A DNA stretch of 64,000 nucleotides, taken from the NCBI RefSeq assembly GCF_900177615.1, contig NZ_FXAP01000004.1:310001-374000 (forward strand), in the 5' to 3' direction. This stretch comes from Plantibacter flavus (GTDB taxonomy: Bacteria > Actinomycetota > Actinomycetes > Actinomycetales > Microbacteriaceae). Under the pieces are notes generated by a model that had not been told where the DNA came from, did not search any database, and saw only the letters and a list, made by a program, of their open reading frames with translations. Every line of letters begins with the position of its first letter. The stretch's first letter is position 1. Both the position numbers and the translations under genes were made by a program. Shown one piece after another: positions 42,486-51,218 of this stretch.

Positions 42486-44222
42486 TCATGCGAGACCGCC
42501 CATCGCCTCGATGACGGCGCGTGCGTCGAGACGCTCGGCATCCGCGACGCCGATCGCGCCCACGGTCCCCACGATCCGGCCCGCGCGGACGGCGACGACC
42601 CGGTCGCAGACGGCTGCGAGTGCCGCCGGGTCCTCGCTCGAGACGACGACCGCCCGGCCGGAAGCCGCGAGCGAGCGGATGAGGGCGCACCGCTCAGCCC
42701 GCCGACGTGCTTTCTCGGAGCCGGGGGCGCCCGCCCGACCGAACGGTTCGGCGAGCAGCACGGCGCGCGCCCCCGTGTCCGCGATGATCCGGAGCGACTC
42801 GGTGAACTGGTCGGCGTCCGGTCCGCGGTGCACGCCGGGGAGCGCGGCGAGCAGGCCGCTCGGCACGGTGGTCGCCCGGTAGTCGCGGCGCGGGTCGGCC
42901 ACGCCGAGCCTGACCATCCTCGCGAGGGCGTCCGGGGAGACGCTCGACGGCACCCCGCCGAGGAACGAGAGGTCGAAGCGGATCGGGTGCTCCGTCGTGT
43001 ACAGGACCCCCGCGGCGCGCGCCAGGTCCGGCGTCGAGACGTCGACCACCGCACCGTCGAGCGCCACCGAACCACGGGTCCGTGCGCCGTACGACAGCCC
43101 GAAGACGCTCAGCAGCACCTCCCCGGCACCGGAGTCGGGCGGACCGAACAGCCCGAGCACCTCCCCCGGTGCACAGGCGAAGGACAGGTCGTCGACGACG
43201 GTCCGCTCGGGGTCCGCCGGGTGGCTCGCGGTCCAGTGTCCGACGGCGAGGCCGGTAGCCGTCACCGACGATGCGATGGACACAGCCGAGTCCGGCGTCG
43301 TGGACGCGTCCGAGGGAGGGTCGGGTGTGGCGCCCACGGCCGCCGCGTCCGTCAACGCCGCGAGCACCTCGCGTTCACCGCCCGCGGTGGACAGTCTGAT
43401 CGAGGGCGACGGGGCACCGTGTCCGTCGAGGACGGTCGCGGTCGTCGCGAAGCCGGCGAGTCCCGTCACGGCCCCGGTCGCGAGCAGGACCCCGGGTGCG
43501 GGGGCAGCGGTTCGAGGAGCTCGGGCCACCCCGGCCATCGCCTGTCGCCACCGTTCCAGGTCGTCCGCTCGAAGCGCGGGGCCACTGTCGTCGATCACGA
43601 TGAGCGACGCCTCCGCGGCGACCGCCCTGGCCAGCTCCACGAGCCGACGCTCCACGACGGACAGGGCACCGGCGGAGTCCGCGGGTGACCGGTCGAGCCC
43701 GACGACGCCCAGGGCACGGTGGATCCGCGCGGCATCGCTCTGTCCCACGGACGTCCGGTCGGCGGACGGTCCTCGGAGGAGCCGCATGACCGTCTCCCGC
43801 AGGCCCGCCGCACGCTCGGACCCGAGCAGCACGTTCTCACCGATGGTCTGCGACCAGCTGATGGCCTGCCCAGCCGTCACGACCGCCACCCCGGAGGCGC
43901 TCGATGCGGCCCGGGACGACAACCGCGCCGGCCTGCCGTCGACGAGCACCGTCTCGGAGCCGGAGGCCCTGGCCGCGCCGCGCGGGGCGGGAGACGTCCC
44001 GGACAACCGCGCGATCAGGTGCCGGAGCGTGGAGACCGGTCCGAGCACGGCGTGCACCGTACCGACGGGCACTTCGAGCAGCGGCGTGCCGTCCCGCAGG
44101 ATCGCGAGCGCCGCCGGCGGGACCGACGAGGACTCGCGCTCGGCGGTCGCCTCGCCACCACGCACGGAGGCGAGGGCACCGGCCAGGTCGCCGGTGCTCT
44201 CGCCTCCGTGGTGGATGTCCAT
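42486..44222 (-). CDS. Degenerate tandem ABC-ATPase paralogue (probable pseudo-ATPase)
   Basis: 578 aa with the two-domain layout of MmsA/XylG ATPases but broken catalytic motifs. The N-terminal domain has GPVSTLRHL where a Walker [10 protein letters not shown] should be; the C-terminal domain has GPPDSGAGEVLL where MmsA has [10 protein letters not shown]. The signature LSGGQ is unrecognisable in the first half (ALSVVERRLVELARAV) and absent in the second. Yet the frame is full length and shares VFGLSYGARTRGSVALDG with MmsA VFG-type sequence. It lies 41 bp downstream of the mmsB permease in the same operon. Possibly a structural or regulatory subunit; not obviously a decaying pseudogene, since there are no stops or frameshifts. 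Confidence 0.75.
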   Translation of the reverse strand: MDIHHGGESTGDLAGALASVRGGEATAERESSSVPPAALAILRDGTPLLEVPVGTVHAVLGPVSTLRHLIARLSGTSPAPRGAARASGSETVLVDGRPARLSSRAASSASGVAVVTAGQAISWSQTIGENVLLGSERAAGLRETVMRLLRGPSADRTSVGQSDAARIHRALGVVGLDRSPADSAGALSVVERRLVELARAVAAEASLIVIDDSGPALRADDLERWRQAMAGVARAPRTAAPAPGVLLATGAVTGLAGFATTATVLDGHGAPSPSIRLSTAGGEREVLAALTDAAAVGATPDPPSDASTTPDSAVSIASSVTATGLAVGHWTASHPADPERTVVDDLSFACAPGEVLGLFGPPDSGAGEVLLSVFGLSYGARTRGSVALDGAVVDVSTPDLARAAGVLYTTEHPIRFDLSFLGGVPSSVSPDALARMVRLGVADPRRDYRATTVPSGLLAALPGVHRGPDADQFTESLRIIADTGARAVLLAEPFGRAGAPGSEKARRRAERCALIRSLAASGRAVVVSSEDPAALAAVCDRVVAVRAGRIVGTVGAIGVADAERLDARAVIEAMGGLA

Positions 44223-44263
44223 GCGTCGGATCGATCCGGGTTCCGCGGTCGCGGACCTCGGGA

Positions 44264-45517
44264 TCAGCGTCCGCCGCTGCGGCGCTTGTTGTAGACGTCG
44301 AACGCGACGGCCAGCAGCAGCACGAGGCCCTTGACGGCCTGCTGCCACTCGATGCCGAGGCCGATGATCGACATACCGTTGTTCAGCACACCGATGATGA
44401 GACCACCGATGATCGCGCCGCCGATGGTACCGACGCCACCCTGCACCGCTGCGCCACCGATGAAGGCCGCGGAGATCGCCTCGAGCTCGAAGCCGTCACC
44501 GGCCTTCGGACCGGCGAGGTTCAGGCGGGCCGTGAAGATGAGGCCGGCGAGCGCCGCGAGGAAGCCCATGTTGACGAACAGGAAGAAGTCGACCTTGCGG
44601 GTCTTGATGCCGGACAGCTCCGCGGCGTGACGGTTGCCACCGATCGCGTAGATGTGGCGGCCGAAGACCGAGCGGTTCATGACGATGCCGTAGACGAGCA
44701 CGAGGACGGCCAGCACGATGAGCGTGACCGGGATGCCCTTGTACGCGGCGAGGGCGTACACGAAGAAGCCGATGCCCGCGATGATGAGGACGAGCTTGGC
44801 GACGAACCACGGGAACGGCTCGGTGTCCTGACCGTACTTCTGACGGCCGAGGCGCGTGCGGACCTGCTGCACGACGAGGCCGACGACGGCGATGACACCG
44901 ATCCCGAGCGTGAGCGGGTCGATCGGGAAGTCACCGAACACGTCGTTCAGGAAGCCGTTGCCGAGCGCGCGGTACTCCGCCGGGAAGGAACCGATGTTGG
45001 CGTTGCCGAGCACCACGAGCGCGAGGCCGCGGAAGATGAGCATGCCGGCCAGCGTCACGATGAACGCCGGGATCCCGACGTAGGCGATCCAGAAGCCCTG
45101 CCAGACACCGACGAGCGCGCCGATGGCGAGCGACAGGATGATCGCGATCCACCACGGCATCTGCATCTGCACGGCGAACACACCGGAGACCGCACCGACG
45201 AAGGCCGCGACGGAACCGACCGACAGGTCGATGTGGCCGGCGATGATGACCATCACCATGCCGATCGCGAGGACGAGGATGTACCCGTTCTGCACGATCA
45301 GGTTGGAGATGTTCTGCGGCCGCAGCAGGATGCCGTCGGTGATGACGGCGAAGAACACGACGACGAGCAGGAGGGCGATGAAGATGCCGTTCTTGCCGAG
45401 GTCGCTGAGGATGTGGGTCAGCCAGCTCGTGAAGCGGTTGGTGGCCGGGTTGACGAGGCCGCCTGCGGCGGTGCCGTCGCCTGCCGGGACGGTGGGTTTG
45501 GTGTCCAGATCGGACAT
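44264..45517 (-). CDS. mmsB: Monosaccharide ABC transporter permease (MmsB/GguB type)
   Basis: 417 aa with about ten membrane helices. Characteristic CUT2 segments: ISNLIVQNGYILVLAIGMVM, AGHIDLSVGSVAAF, VGIPAFIVTLAGMLIFRG and AAFIGGAAVQGGVGTIGGAI. Third gene of the importer operon, 31 bp after mmsA. In relatives it takes up arabinose, xylose, galactose or glucose; the position next to araBDA favours arabinose. Confidence 0.93.
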   Translation of the reverse strand: MSDLDTKPTVPAGDGTAAGGLVNPATNRFTSWLTHILSDLGKNGIFIALLLVVVFFAVITDGILLRPQNISNLIVQNGYILVLAIGMVMVIIAGHIDLSVGSVAAFVGAVSGVFAVQMQMPWWIAIILSLAIGALVGVWQGFWIAYVGIPAFIVTLAGMLIFRGLALVVLGNANIGSFPAEYRALGNGFLNDVFGDFPIDPLTLGIGVIAVVGLVVQQVRTRLGRQKYGQDTEPFPWFVAKLVLIIAGIGFFVYALAAYKGIPVTLIVLAVLVLVYGIVMNRSVFGRHIYAIGGNRHAAELSGIKTRKVDFFLFVNMGFLAALAGLIFTARLNLAGPKAGDGFELEAISAAFIGGAAVQGGVGTIGGAIIGGLIIGVLNNGMSIIGLGIEWQQAVKGLVLLLAVAFDVYNKRRSGGR

Positions 45518-45548
45518 TGCGGTTCTCCTTCGATCCGTCCGCGCCCGC

Positions 45549-47087
45549 CTAGCGGGGCTTCTCCATGGTCATGAGTTTGAGGAGCGCTTCGGGGTTCGCT
45601 TCCTCGATCGGCAGTTCGCCGGTGATGCGGCCCTCGCTGAGGGCGTAGATGCGGTCGCAGATGCCGATGAGCTCGGGGAGCTCGGAGGAGATGACGATGA
45701 CGCCCTTCCCCTCGGCGGCGAGGCGGTTGATGATCGTGTAGATCTCGTACTTCGCACCGACGTCGATGCCACGGGTGGGCTCATCGAGGATGAGGACGTC
45801 GGGGTCGGAGTAGATCCACTTCGAGAGGACGACCTTCTGCTGGTTTCCGCCCGAGAGCTTCCCGGTCTTCGCGAGCACGTTCGGAGCCTTGATGTTCATG
45901 CTCTTCCGGTACTCCTCGGCGACCTTGTACTCCTCGTTGTCGTTGACGAGTCCGCCGCGTTCGAGCTTCTTCAGCGAGGCCATCGAGATGTTCCGCTTGA
46001 TGTCCTCGATGAGGTTGAGGCCGTAGTACTTGCGGTCCTCGGTGGCGTACGCGAGTCCGTTGTCGATCGCCTCCGACACCGTGCGGGTGCGGATCTCGGT
46101 GCCGTTCTTGAAGACCTTGCCGCTGATGCGGCTGCCGTACGACTGGCCGAACAGGCTCATCGCGAACTCGGTGCGGCCGGCACCCATGAGGCCGGCGATG
46201 CCGACGATCTCACCGGCGCGGACGTTGAGGTTGACGGCGTCCACCATCACGCGGGTCGGGTCCTGCGGGTGGTGGGCGGTCCAGTCCTCGACACGCAGGA
46301 TCTCCTCGCCGATGTTCGGCGTGTGGTCCGGGTAGCGGTGCTCGAGGTCGCGGCCGACCATGTCCTTGATGATGCGCTCTTCGGTGACGTCGTTCTTCAC
46401 GATCGTCTCGATGGTCTTGCCGTCGCGGATGACGGTGACGGTGTCGGCGACCTTCTTGATCTCGTTGAGCTTGTGACTGATGATGATCGACGTGATCCCC
46501 TGCTCCTTGAGGTGCAGGATCAGGTCGAGCAGGTGGTCGGAGTCCTCGTCGTTCAGTGCGGCGGTCGGCTCGTCGAGGATGAGGAGCTTCACGCGCTTCG
46601 AGAGGGCCTTCGCGATCTCGACGAGCTGCTGCTTGCCGACGCCGATCTCGAGGATCTTGGTCGTCGGGTTCTCCCGCAGGCCGACCCGGGCGAGCAGTGC
46701 TGCCGCCTCCTGGTTGGTGCGGTTCCAGTCGATGAGGCCGAGCGGCCCCTTCAGCTCGTTGTTGAGGAAGATGTTCTCCGCGATGGAGAGGTAGGGGCTG
46801 AGGGCCAGCTCCTGGTGGATGATGACGATGCCCTTGGACTCCGAGTCGCGGATGTCCTTGAACTCCATCGTCTCGCCCTCGAAGACGATGTCGCCCTCGT
46901 AGGTGCCGAACGGGTAGACGCCGGACAACACCTTCATGAGCGTCGACTTGCCGGCGCCGTTCTCACCGCAGATGGCGTGCACGGTACCGCGCTGCACATC
47001 GAGCGTGACGTTCGAGAGGGCCTTGACGCCGGGGAAGGTCTTGATGATGTTGCGCATCTCGAGGATGCTCGTGGTCTCGCCTGACAC
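45549..47087 (-). CDS. mmsA: Monosaccharide ABC transporter ATPase (MmsA/GguA type)
   Basis: 512 aa, two ABC domains. First domain: Walker [29 protein letters not shown] and [11 protein letters not shown]. Second: [10 protein letters not shown] (the usual variant in this family), [13 protein letters not shown] and [13 protein letters not shown]. All catalytic motifs of the active site are intact, unlike its paralogue at 42,486. GTG 47087 has an AAGGAG site. Separated from the binding-protein gene by a 107-bp gap with a strong hairpin. Confidence 0.95.
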   Translation of the reverse strand: MSGETTSILEMRNIIKTFPGVKALSNVTLDVQRGTVHAICGENGAGKSTLMKVLSGVYPFGTYEGDIVFEGETMEFKDIRDSESKGIVIIHQELALSPYLSIAENIFLNNELKGPLGLIDWNRTNQEAAALLARVGLRENPTTKILEIGVGKQQLVEIAKALSKRVKLLILDEPTAALNDEDSDHLLDLILHLKEQGITSIIISHKLNEIKKVADTVTVIRDGKTIETIVKNDVTEERIIKDMVGRDLEHRYPDHTPNIGEEILRVEDWTAHHPQDPTRVMVDAVNLNVRAGEIVGIAGLMGAGRTEFAMSLFGQSYGSRISGKVFKNGTEIRTRTVSEAIDNGLAYATEDRKYYGLNLIEDIKRNISMASLKKLERGGLVNDNEEYKVAEEYRKSMNIKAPNVLAKTGKLSGGNQQKVVLSKWIYSDPDVLILDEPTRGIDVGAKYEIYTIINRLAAEGKGVIVISSELPELIGICDRIYALSEGRITGELPIEEANPEALLKLMTMEKPR

Positions 47088-47127
47088 CGTGTCTCCTTAC
47101 AGGTGATCGTCGTTGAACCGGGCCCTC

Positions 47128-47173
47128 CGACAGGCTCAGGGATCGGAAGTGATTCCGTTCCCTGAGCCTGTCG
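47128..47173. repeat. Dispersed-repeat hairpin between binding protein and mmsA
   Basis: CGACAGGCTCAGGGA (47128-47142) and TCCCTGAGCCTGTCG (47159-47173), perfect 15-bp arms, extended inward by CGGAA/TTCCG around GTGA. Could limit read-through from the highly expressed binding-protein gene or protect its mRNA end. Confidence 0.85.
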
Positions 47174-47194
47174 AAAAGGGTGTTGCAGGACTGA

Positions 47195-48319
47195 CTAGCC
47201 CTTGATCTCGTCTTCGGTCCAGTAACCGGAGTCCACGAGGACCTCCTGGATGTTGTCCTTGACGACGATCTGCGACTCGAGGAGGAAGGACGGGACGACC
47301 TTCTTGCCGTTGTCGTAGTCCTCGGTGTTGTTGACCTCGGGCTTCTCACCGTTCAGCACGGCGACGGCCATCTTGACGGCTTCGCTCGCCAGCTGGCGGG
47401 TGTCCTTGAAGATGGTCGCGTACTGCTCGCCGGACTCGATGGCCTTGACCGAGTCGAGCTCGGCGTCCTGGCCGGAGATGACGGGCCAGCCGTCGCCCAC
47501 CGAGTAGCCGGCGTCGGTCAGCGCCGAGATGATGCCTCGCGAGATGCCGTCGTAGGGCGACAGGACCGCGTTGACCTTGCTGCCGTCGGAGTAGGTCGAC
47601 GTGAGGATGTTCTCCATACGCTTCTGCGCGGTCTCACCGTCCCAACGGAGCGTTGCAGCCTGCTCGAAGGACGTCTGGCCGCTGGCGACCTTGAGGGTGC
47701 CCGCGTCGATGAACGGCTTCAGGGTGTCCTGAGCGCCGTCCCAGAAGAACGTGGCGTTGTTGTCGTCGGGCGAGCCGGCGAACATCTCGATGTTGAACGG
47801 ACCGGCGGGTGCGCCCTCGGTGGGCTTGCCCTCGAGGTCGACGAGGCCGAGGCCGTTGAGGACCGAGTTGGCCTGCTGCACGCCGACCTTGTAGTTGTCG
47901 AACGACGCGTAGTAGTCGACGTTCTCGCTGTCGCGGATCAGGCGGTCGTAGGCGATGACGGGGATGTCGCCGTCCTTGGCCTCCTGCAGCACGCTCGTGA
48001 GCGTGGTGCCGTCGATCGAGGCGATGATCAGGACGGAGGCGCCCTTGGTGATCATGTTCTCGATCTGCGAGACCTGGGTCGGGATGTCGTCCTCGGCGTA
48101 CTGCAGGTCGACCTTGAAGCCCTCCTTCTCCAGCTGCTCCTTGACGGCGTTGCCGTCCTGGATCCAGCGCTCGGAGCTCTTGGTGGGCATCGCGACGCCG
48201 ACGAGCTTGCCGTCGCCTTCGCCGCCGCCCGATCCGCCGCTTGCGCCGCCGGAGCAACCGGCGAGCGACACGACCATCGTGCCTGCGGCCAGCGTGGCGA
48301 GGAGCATTCTCTTCTTCAC
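47195..48319 (-). CDS. chvE: Monosaccharide ABC transporter binding lipoprotein (ChvE type)
   Basis: 374 aa. Signal peptide with lipobox SLAGC; the mature part starts in a Gly/Ser-rich linker. Periplasmic-binding-protein-like fold with [59 protein letters not shown] and [20 protein letters not shown], characteristic of the ChvE/multiple-monosaccharide group (arabinose, glucose, galactose, xylose). ATG 48319 follows AGGGAAGGAACCACAC. First gene of the importer operon; a LacI-type operator lies 294 bp upstream, so the mRNA has a long leader or a second promoter. Confidence 0.92.
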   Translation of the reverse strand: MKKRMLLATLAAGTMVVSLAGCSGGASGGSGGGEGDGKLVGVAMPTKSSERWIQDGNAVKEQLEKEGFKVDLQYAEDDIPTQVSQIENMITKGASVLIIASIDGTTLTSVLQEAKDGDIPVIAYDRLIRDSENVDYYASFDNYKVGVQQANSVLNGLGLVDLEGKPTEGAPAGPFNIEMFAGSPDDNNATFFWDGAQDTLKPFIDAGTLKVASGQTSFEQAATLRWDGETAQKRMENILTSTYSDGSKVNAVLSPYDGISRGIISALTDAGYSVGDGWPVISGQDAELDSVKAIESGEQYATIFKDTRQLASEAVKMAVAVLNGEKPEVNNTEDYDNGKKVVPSFLLESQIVVKDNIQEVLVDSGYWTEDEIKG

Positions 48320-48612
48320 TGTGTGGTTCCTTCCCTAGGGAGTTGCTTGGACGTCATTGTCATGCGCAGGTCTGTCGGCATCGATGTGTCCAGCTCATCG
48401 AGGCCGCTCGTCGGCTACGTGGCGTTCGCGGGTGCGGGTGCGGACGCCTCGTCGTGGTGCCGGCGAGGGTGCAGGGAGAGGTGGCCGGCGGAGAGCCGGG
48501 CCGAGAGGGAGTCGTGGTCGGATCGATCGGTGCCGTGGATCGGGAGGCGGCTCATCGCCGACCTGCTCGCTCCATTGCGCTTCGTTCCCACGTCGACTTC
48601 CTCGTCACTCCG
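48320..48612 (-). promoter_or_regulatory. Long leader region of the monosaccharide ABC operon
   Basis: The 501-bp gap 48,320-48,820 contains no supported gene. From the operator at 48,613 to the binding-protein start is 294 bp, GC-rich, without a recognisable riboswitch. The remaining 190 bp (48,631-48,820) have no visible signal other than GTGTGTCACAC next to the operator. Confidence 0.35.
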
Positions 48613-48630
48613 AATGTGACCGTTCACATT
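48613..48630. promoter_or_regulatory. LacI-type operator of the monosaccharide ABC operon
   Basis: Palindrome AATGTGA-CCGT-TCACATT (7-bp perfect arms). Its first 11 bases are repeated at 49,941 before the neighbouring lacI gene. Confidence 0.8.
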
Positions 48631-48820
48631 GTGTGTCACACGATAGCCCCAGACCTCCACCTGATGTCAAGTCGGGATGGGTCTCATTTTCATAACCGGC
48701 GACGGTCGGGGCATGGTCGCGCTCTCAGTGGGCCCGTGCGGACACGTACCCCGGCCACGGGCACGCCTTGCACGGCGTACCTGTAACCCGGGGACGTGCC
48801 CGGGCGATCCCAGTGGTCGC

Positions 48821-49840
48821 CTAGAGTTCGGCGTCGATGGCGCGGATGACGTCCCAGGCGCCGTCCTCGGAGTTCGACAGCACGACGACGTCGATGGCGT
48901 CCGCGGCGGTCGGGCCGAAGTAGGTGCGGACGATGCCGCTCGCGCCGGGGTTGACACCGTCGAGGTACATCGATCGCACCTGACCGTCCTCGTCGACGTC
49001 GAACTCGAAGCCGAAGCCGTAGGAGATCTCCTCGTCGACCTCGATCTGCGGGGAGGTGAACTCCTCCGTCAGCTCGGCGGTGAGGATCTTCGCGTCGCGG
49101 GCGGCGCGCAGGAAGGTGATGAGGTCGGCCGCGGTGGACTGTGCACCGGCGTCGGGGCCGCCGAGCGGCGGGAAGGCGTCGGCGTTCGAGTGCCAGACGC
49201 CGTCGTCGTCGACGTCGCCGCCCTCGGCTAGGCCGGGCTCGCCCGTCCGGCGGTCGACGAAGCCCGAGTGGTCCATGCCGAGCAGCGCGAACACCTGCTG
49301 CTCGATGAGCTGGCGGTAGGGCAGTCCCGTCACGCCCTCGAGCGCGAGCCCGAGCAGCACGTAGCCCGCGTTGACGTAGTTCGCCTCCTCGCCAGGGGCC
49401 GCGAGCGGCTCCTTGTCGGCGAAGAGCGGCAGGAGGTCGGCGGTCTCGCGGATCGACGAGGCCGGGCGCTCCGCCCAGAGGTCGTCGTAGCTCTCGCCGG
49501 CGGTCTCGTCGGCGTCGTCGGCGATGCCGGAGGTGTGGGTGAGCAGGTGGAGCAGCTGGACGTCGCGGCGGATGGTGGTGCCGTCGAGGTCGACGTACTC
49601 GTGGATCGACTCGTCGAGGTCGATGTGTCCGGCGTCGACCTGCTGGAGCACGGCGGCGGCGGTGAAGAGCTTCGTGATGGACGCCGTGTCGAAGCGGGTG
49701 TCGAGGGTGATGGGCTCGTCTCGCTCCCGGGAGGCGAGGCCGCGGGCGGCCTCGAAGAGCGTCTCGTCACCGCGCTTGACGAGCACGACGCCCGAGAAGT
49801 CGGTGGCTTCGATGACGCGGGCGACGCTTTCGGTATCCAT
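48821..49840 (-). CDS. Serine hydrolase, beta-lactamase class C/EstB family
   Basis: 339 aa. SxxK motif in TASITKLF (Ser/Lys), YxN motif in YVNAGYVLLG, plus HLLTHTSGIADD. No signal peptide, so it is cytoplasmic and more likely an esterase or peptidase than a drug-resistance beta-lactamase. ATG 49840 lies 6 nt after a TACCGT box; the longer frame (to 49957) runs through the lacI operator. Divergent from the LacI gene, 134 bp between starts. Substrate unknown. Confidence 0.85.
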   Translation of the reverse strand: MDTESVARVIEATDFSGVVLVKRGDETLFEAARGLASRERDEPITLDTRFDTASITKLFTAAAVLQQVDAGHIDLDESIHEYVDLDGTTIRRDVQLLHLLTHTSGIADDADETAGESYDDLWAERPASSIRETADLLPLFADKEPLAAPGEEANYVNAGYVLLGLALEGVTGLPYRQLIEQQVFALLGMDHSGFVDRRTGEPGLAEGGDVDDDGVWHSNADAFPPLGGPDAGAQSTAADLITFLRAARDAKILTAELTEEFTSPQIEVDEEISYGFGFEFDVDEDGQVRSMYLDGVNPGASGIVRTYFGPTAADAIDVVVLSNSEDGAWDVIRAIDAEL

Positions 49841-49846
49841 CCCCCA

Positions 49847-49852
49847 ACGGTA
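49847..49852 (-). promoter_or_regulatory. -10 box of leaderless hydrolase gene
   Basis: TACCGT on the minus strand, 6 nt before ATG 49840. Confidence 0.55.
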
Positions 49853-49940
49853 CCGTCGCGGACCCCTCCATGGCTCCACGCACCCTGGGGGACCCGATCC
49901 GTCAGGTGCCGGACGCGCGTGCATAATGGGTGCAGCACGA

Positions 49941-49958
49941 AATGTGACCGTGCACATC
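49941..49958. promoter_or_regulatory. LacI autoregulatory operator
   Basis: AATGTGACCGTGCACATC, matching the operator at 48,613 in 16 of 18 positions. A CATAAT at about 49,922 lies just upstream, so the repressor would block its own promoter. GTG 49975 follows 16 bp later. Confidence 0.8.
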
Positions 49959-49974
49959 GAGGTCCGAGGAATCC

Positions 49975-50994
49975 GTGAGCGACGACGCCGAACGGGGGCG
50001 AGCCCCCAATATCCGTGATGTCGCGCGCCTGGCCGGGGTCTCCCACCAGACGGTCTCGCGAGTGCTCAACAACCATCCGAGCATCCGCGACTCGACCCGC
50101 GACCGGGTCCTCGCCGTCATGGACGAGGTCAACTACCGTCCGAACCGGGCGGCCAGGGCGCTCGTGACGAGTCGGTCGCGCACCATCGGCGTGCTCGCGA
50201 GCCAGCGGTCGCAGTACGGTCCGGCGAGCATGATCCAGGCGATCGAGAACGCGAGCAAGGACGCCGGGTACCTCGTCAGCACGGCGAACCTGCCCGACGT
50301 CTCCGACGCGTCGATCGTCGCCGCCGTCGAGCATCTGCTCGCGCAGTCGGTCGACGGCATCGTGGTCATCGCGCCGCAGGTCCGGGTGTTCCGGGCGATC
50401 GAGGAGTTGCAGGTGCGGGTGCCGTTCATCGCGGTGCAGTCCGGCGGCGACCTCGACGACCACTCGATCGGCGTCGACCAGGTCGCCGGTGGACGTTTGG
50501 CGACGCGGCACCTCATCGAGCTCGGGCATCGGAACATCTACCACCTCGCCGGCCCGCAGGACTGGATCGAGGCCGAGGCGCGCATGCACGGGTTCCTCGC
50601 CGAGATGAGTGCGCAGGACGTGCCGACGACCGCGCCGATCCTCGGTGACTGGACGGCCGACTTCGGCTATCGCGCCGGGATCGAACTCATGCGGGTGCGC
50701 GACTTCACGGCGATCTTCTCGTCGAACGACCAGATGGCGCTCGGCCTCATCCACGCGATCCGCGACGAGGGGTACGACGTGCCGCGCGACGTGTCGATCG
50801 TGGGGTTCGACGACATCCCGGAGGCGCCCCATTTCTGGCCGCCGCTCACGACGGTGCGGCAGGACTTCGACGAGCTGGGGCGTCGCTGTGTCGCGCGGCT
50901 GCTCGGCAACCTCGAGGTCGACGCCGTCGGGTACCGCGGAACGATCGAGCCGGAGCTCATCGTGCGGAAGTCGACGGGTCGTCCGGCCTTCTGA
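49975..50994 (+). CDS. LacI-family regulator of the monosaccharide ABC operon
   Basis: 339 aa. Helix-turn-helix NIRDVARLAGVSHQTVSRVL and hinge YRPNRAARALVTSRSRTIGV, then a sugar-binding sensor domain ending FDDIPEAPHFWPPLTTVRQD. A recognition helix SHQTVSR differs from the SAKTVSN/SIKTVSN of the arabinose-type paralogues, consistent with a different operator. GTG 49975 is the start. Shared operators tie it to itself and the chvE-mmsA-mmsB operon 1.6 kb away; effector not known, perhaps arabinose or galactose. A hairpin element (copy G) ends the gene. Confidence 0.9.
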   Translation: MSDDAERGRAPNIRDVARLAGVSHQTVSRVLNNHPSIRDSTRDRVLAVMDEVNYRPNRAARALVTSRSRTIGVLASQRSQYGPASMIQAIENASKDAGYLVSTANLPDVSDASIVAAVEHLLAQSVDGIVVIAPQVRVFRAIEELQVRVPFIAVQSGGDLDDHSIGVDQVAGGRLATRHLIELGHRNIYHLAGPQDWIEAEARMHGFLAEMSAQDVPTTAPILGDWTADFGYRAGIELMRVRDFTAIFSSNDQMALGLIHAIRDEGYDVPRDVSIVGFDDIPEAPHFWPPLTTVRQDFDELGRRCVARLLGNLEVDAVGYRGTIEPELIVRKSTGRPAF

Positions 50995-51022
50995 CCCTGG
51001 TGGTCGTGTGTGGTGTGGTGGC

Positions 51023-51190
51023 GCCAGCGCGGTGCGCTGACGTGAGCGCGGGTCACACGCGTGAGCGCTACCCTCCGGAGGCCCGCGCTCGAGTCCACGC
51101 CCCGCGCCCACGCCGATTCGGGCGAGCTCACGTCAGCGCACCGCGCTGACACCGGGTGGGCACGTCTCGCGCCAGCGCACCGCGCTGACC
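51023..51190 (+). repeat. Intergenic hairpin element, copy G
   Basis: Left arm CCAGCGCGGTGCGCTGACGT at 51023, CTCCGGAGG centre, core CCCACGCCGATTC at about 51107, right arm CTCACGTCAGCGCACCGCGC at about 51127 and a second, weaker right arm at about 51172. Between convergent lacI and ROK genes. The most complete copy, together with A. Confidence 0.85.
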
Positions 51191-51218
51191 ACCAGGCCGA
51201 CAGTAACCGAGGCGACGG

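Noticed and set aside
48821-49840. Calling the serine hydrolase a resistance beta-lactamase
   Set aside because: No signal peptide and no class C KTG-type context; an esterase/peptidase of the same fold is more likely.
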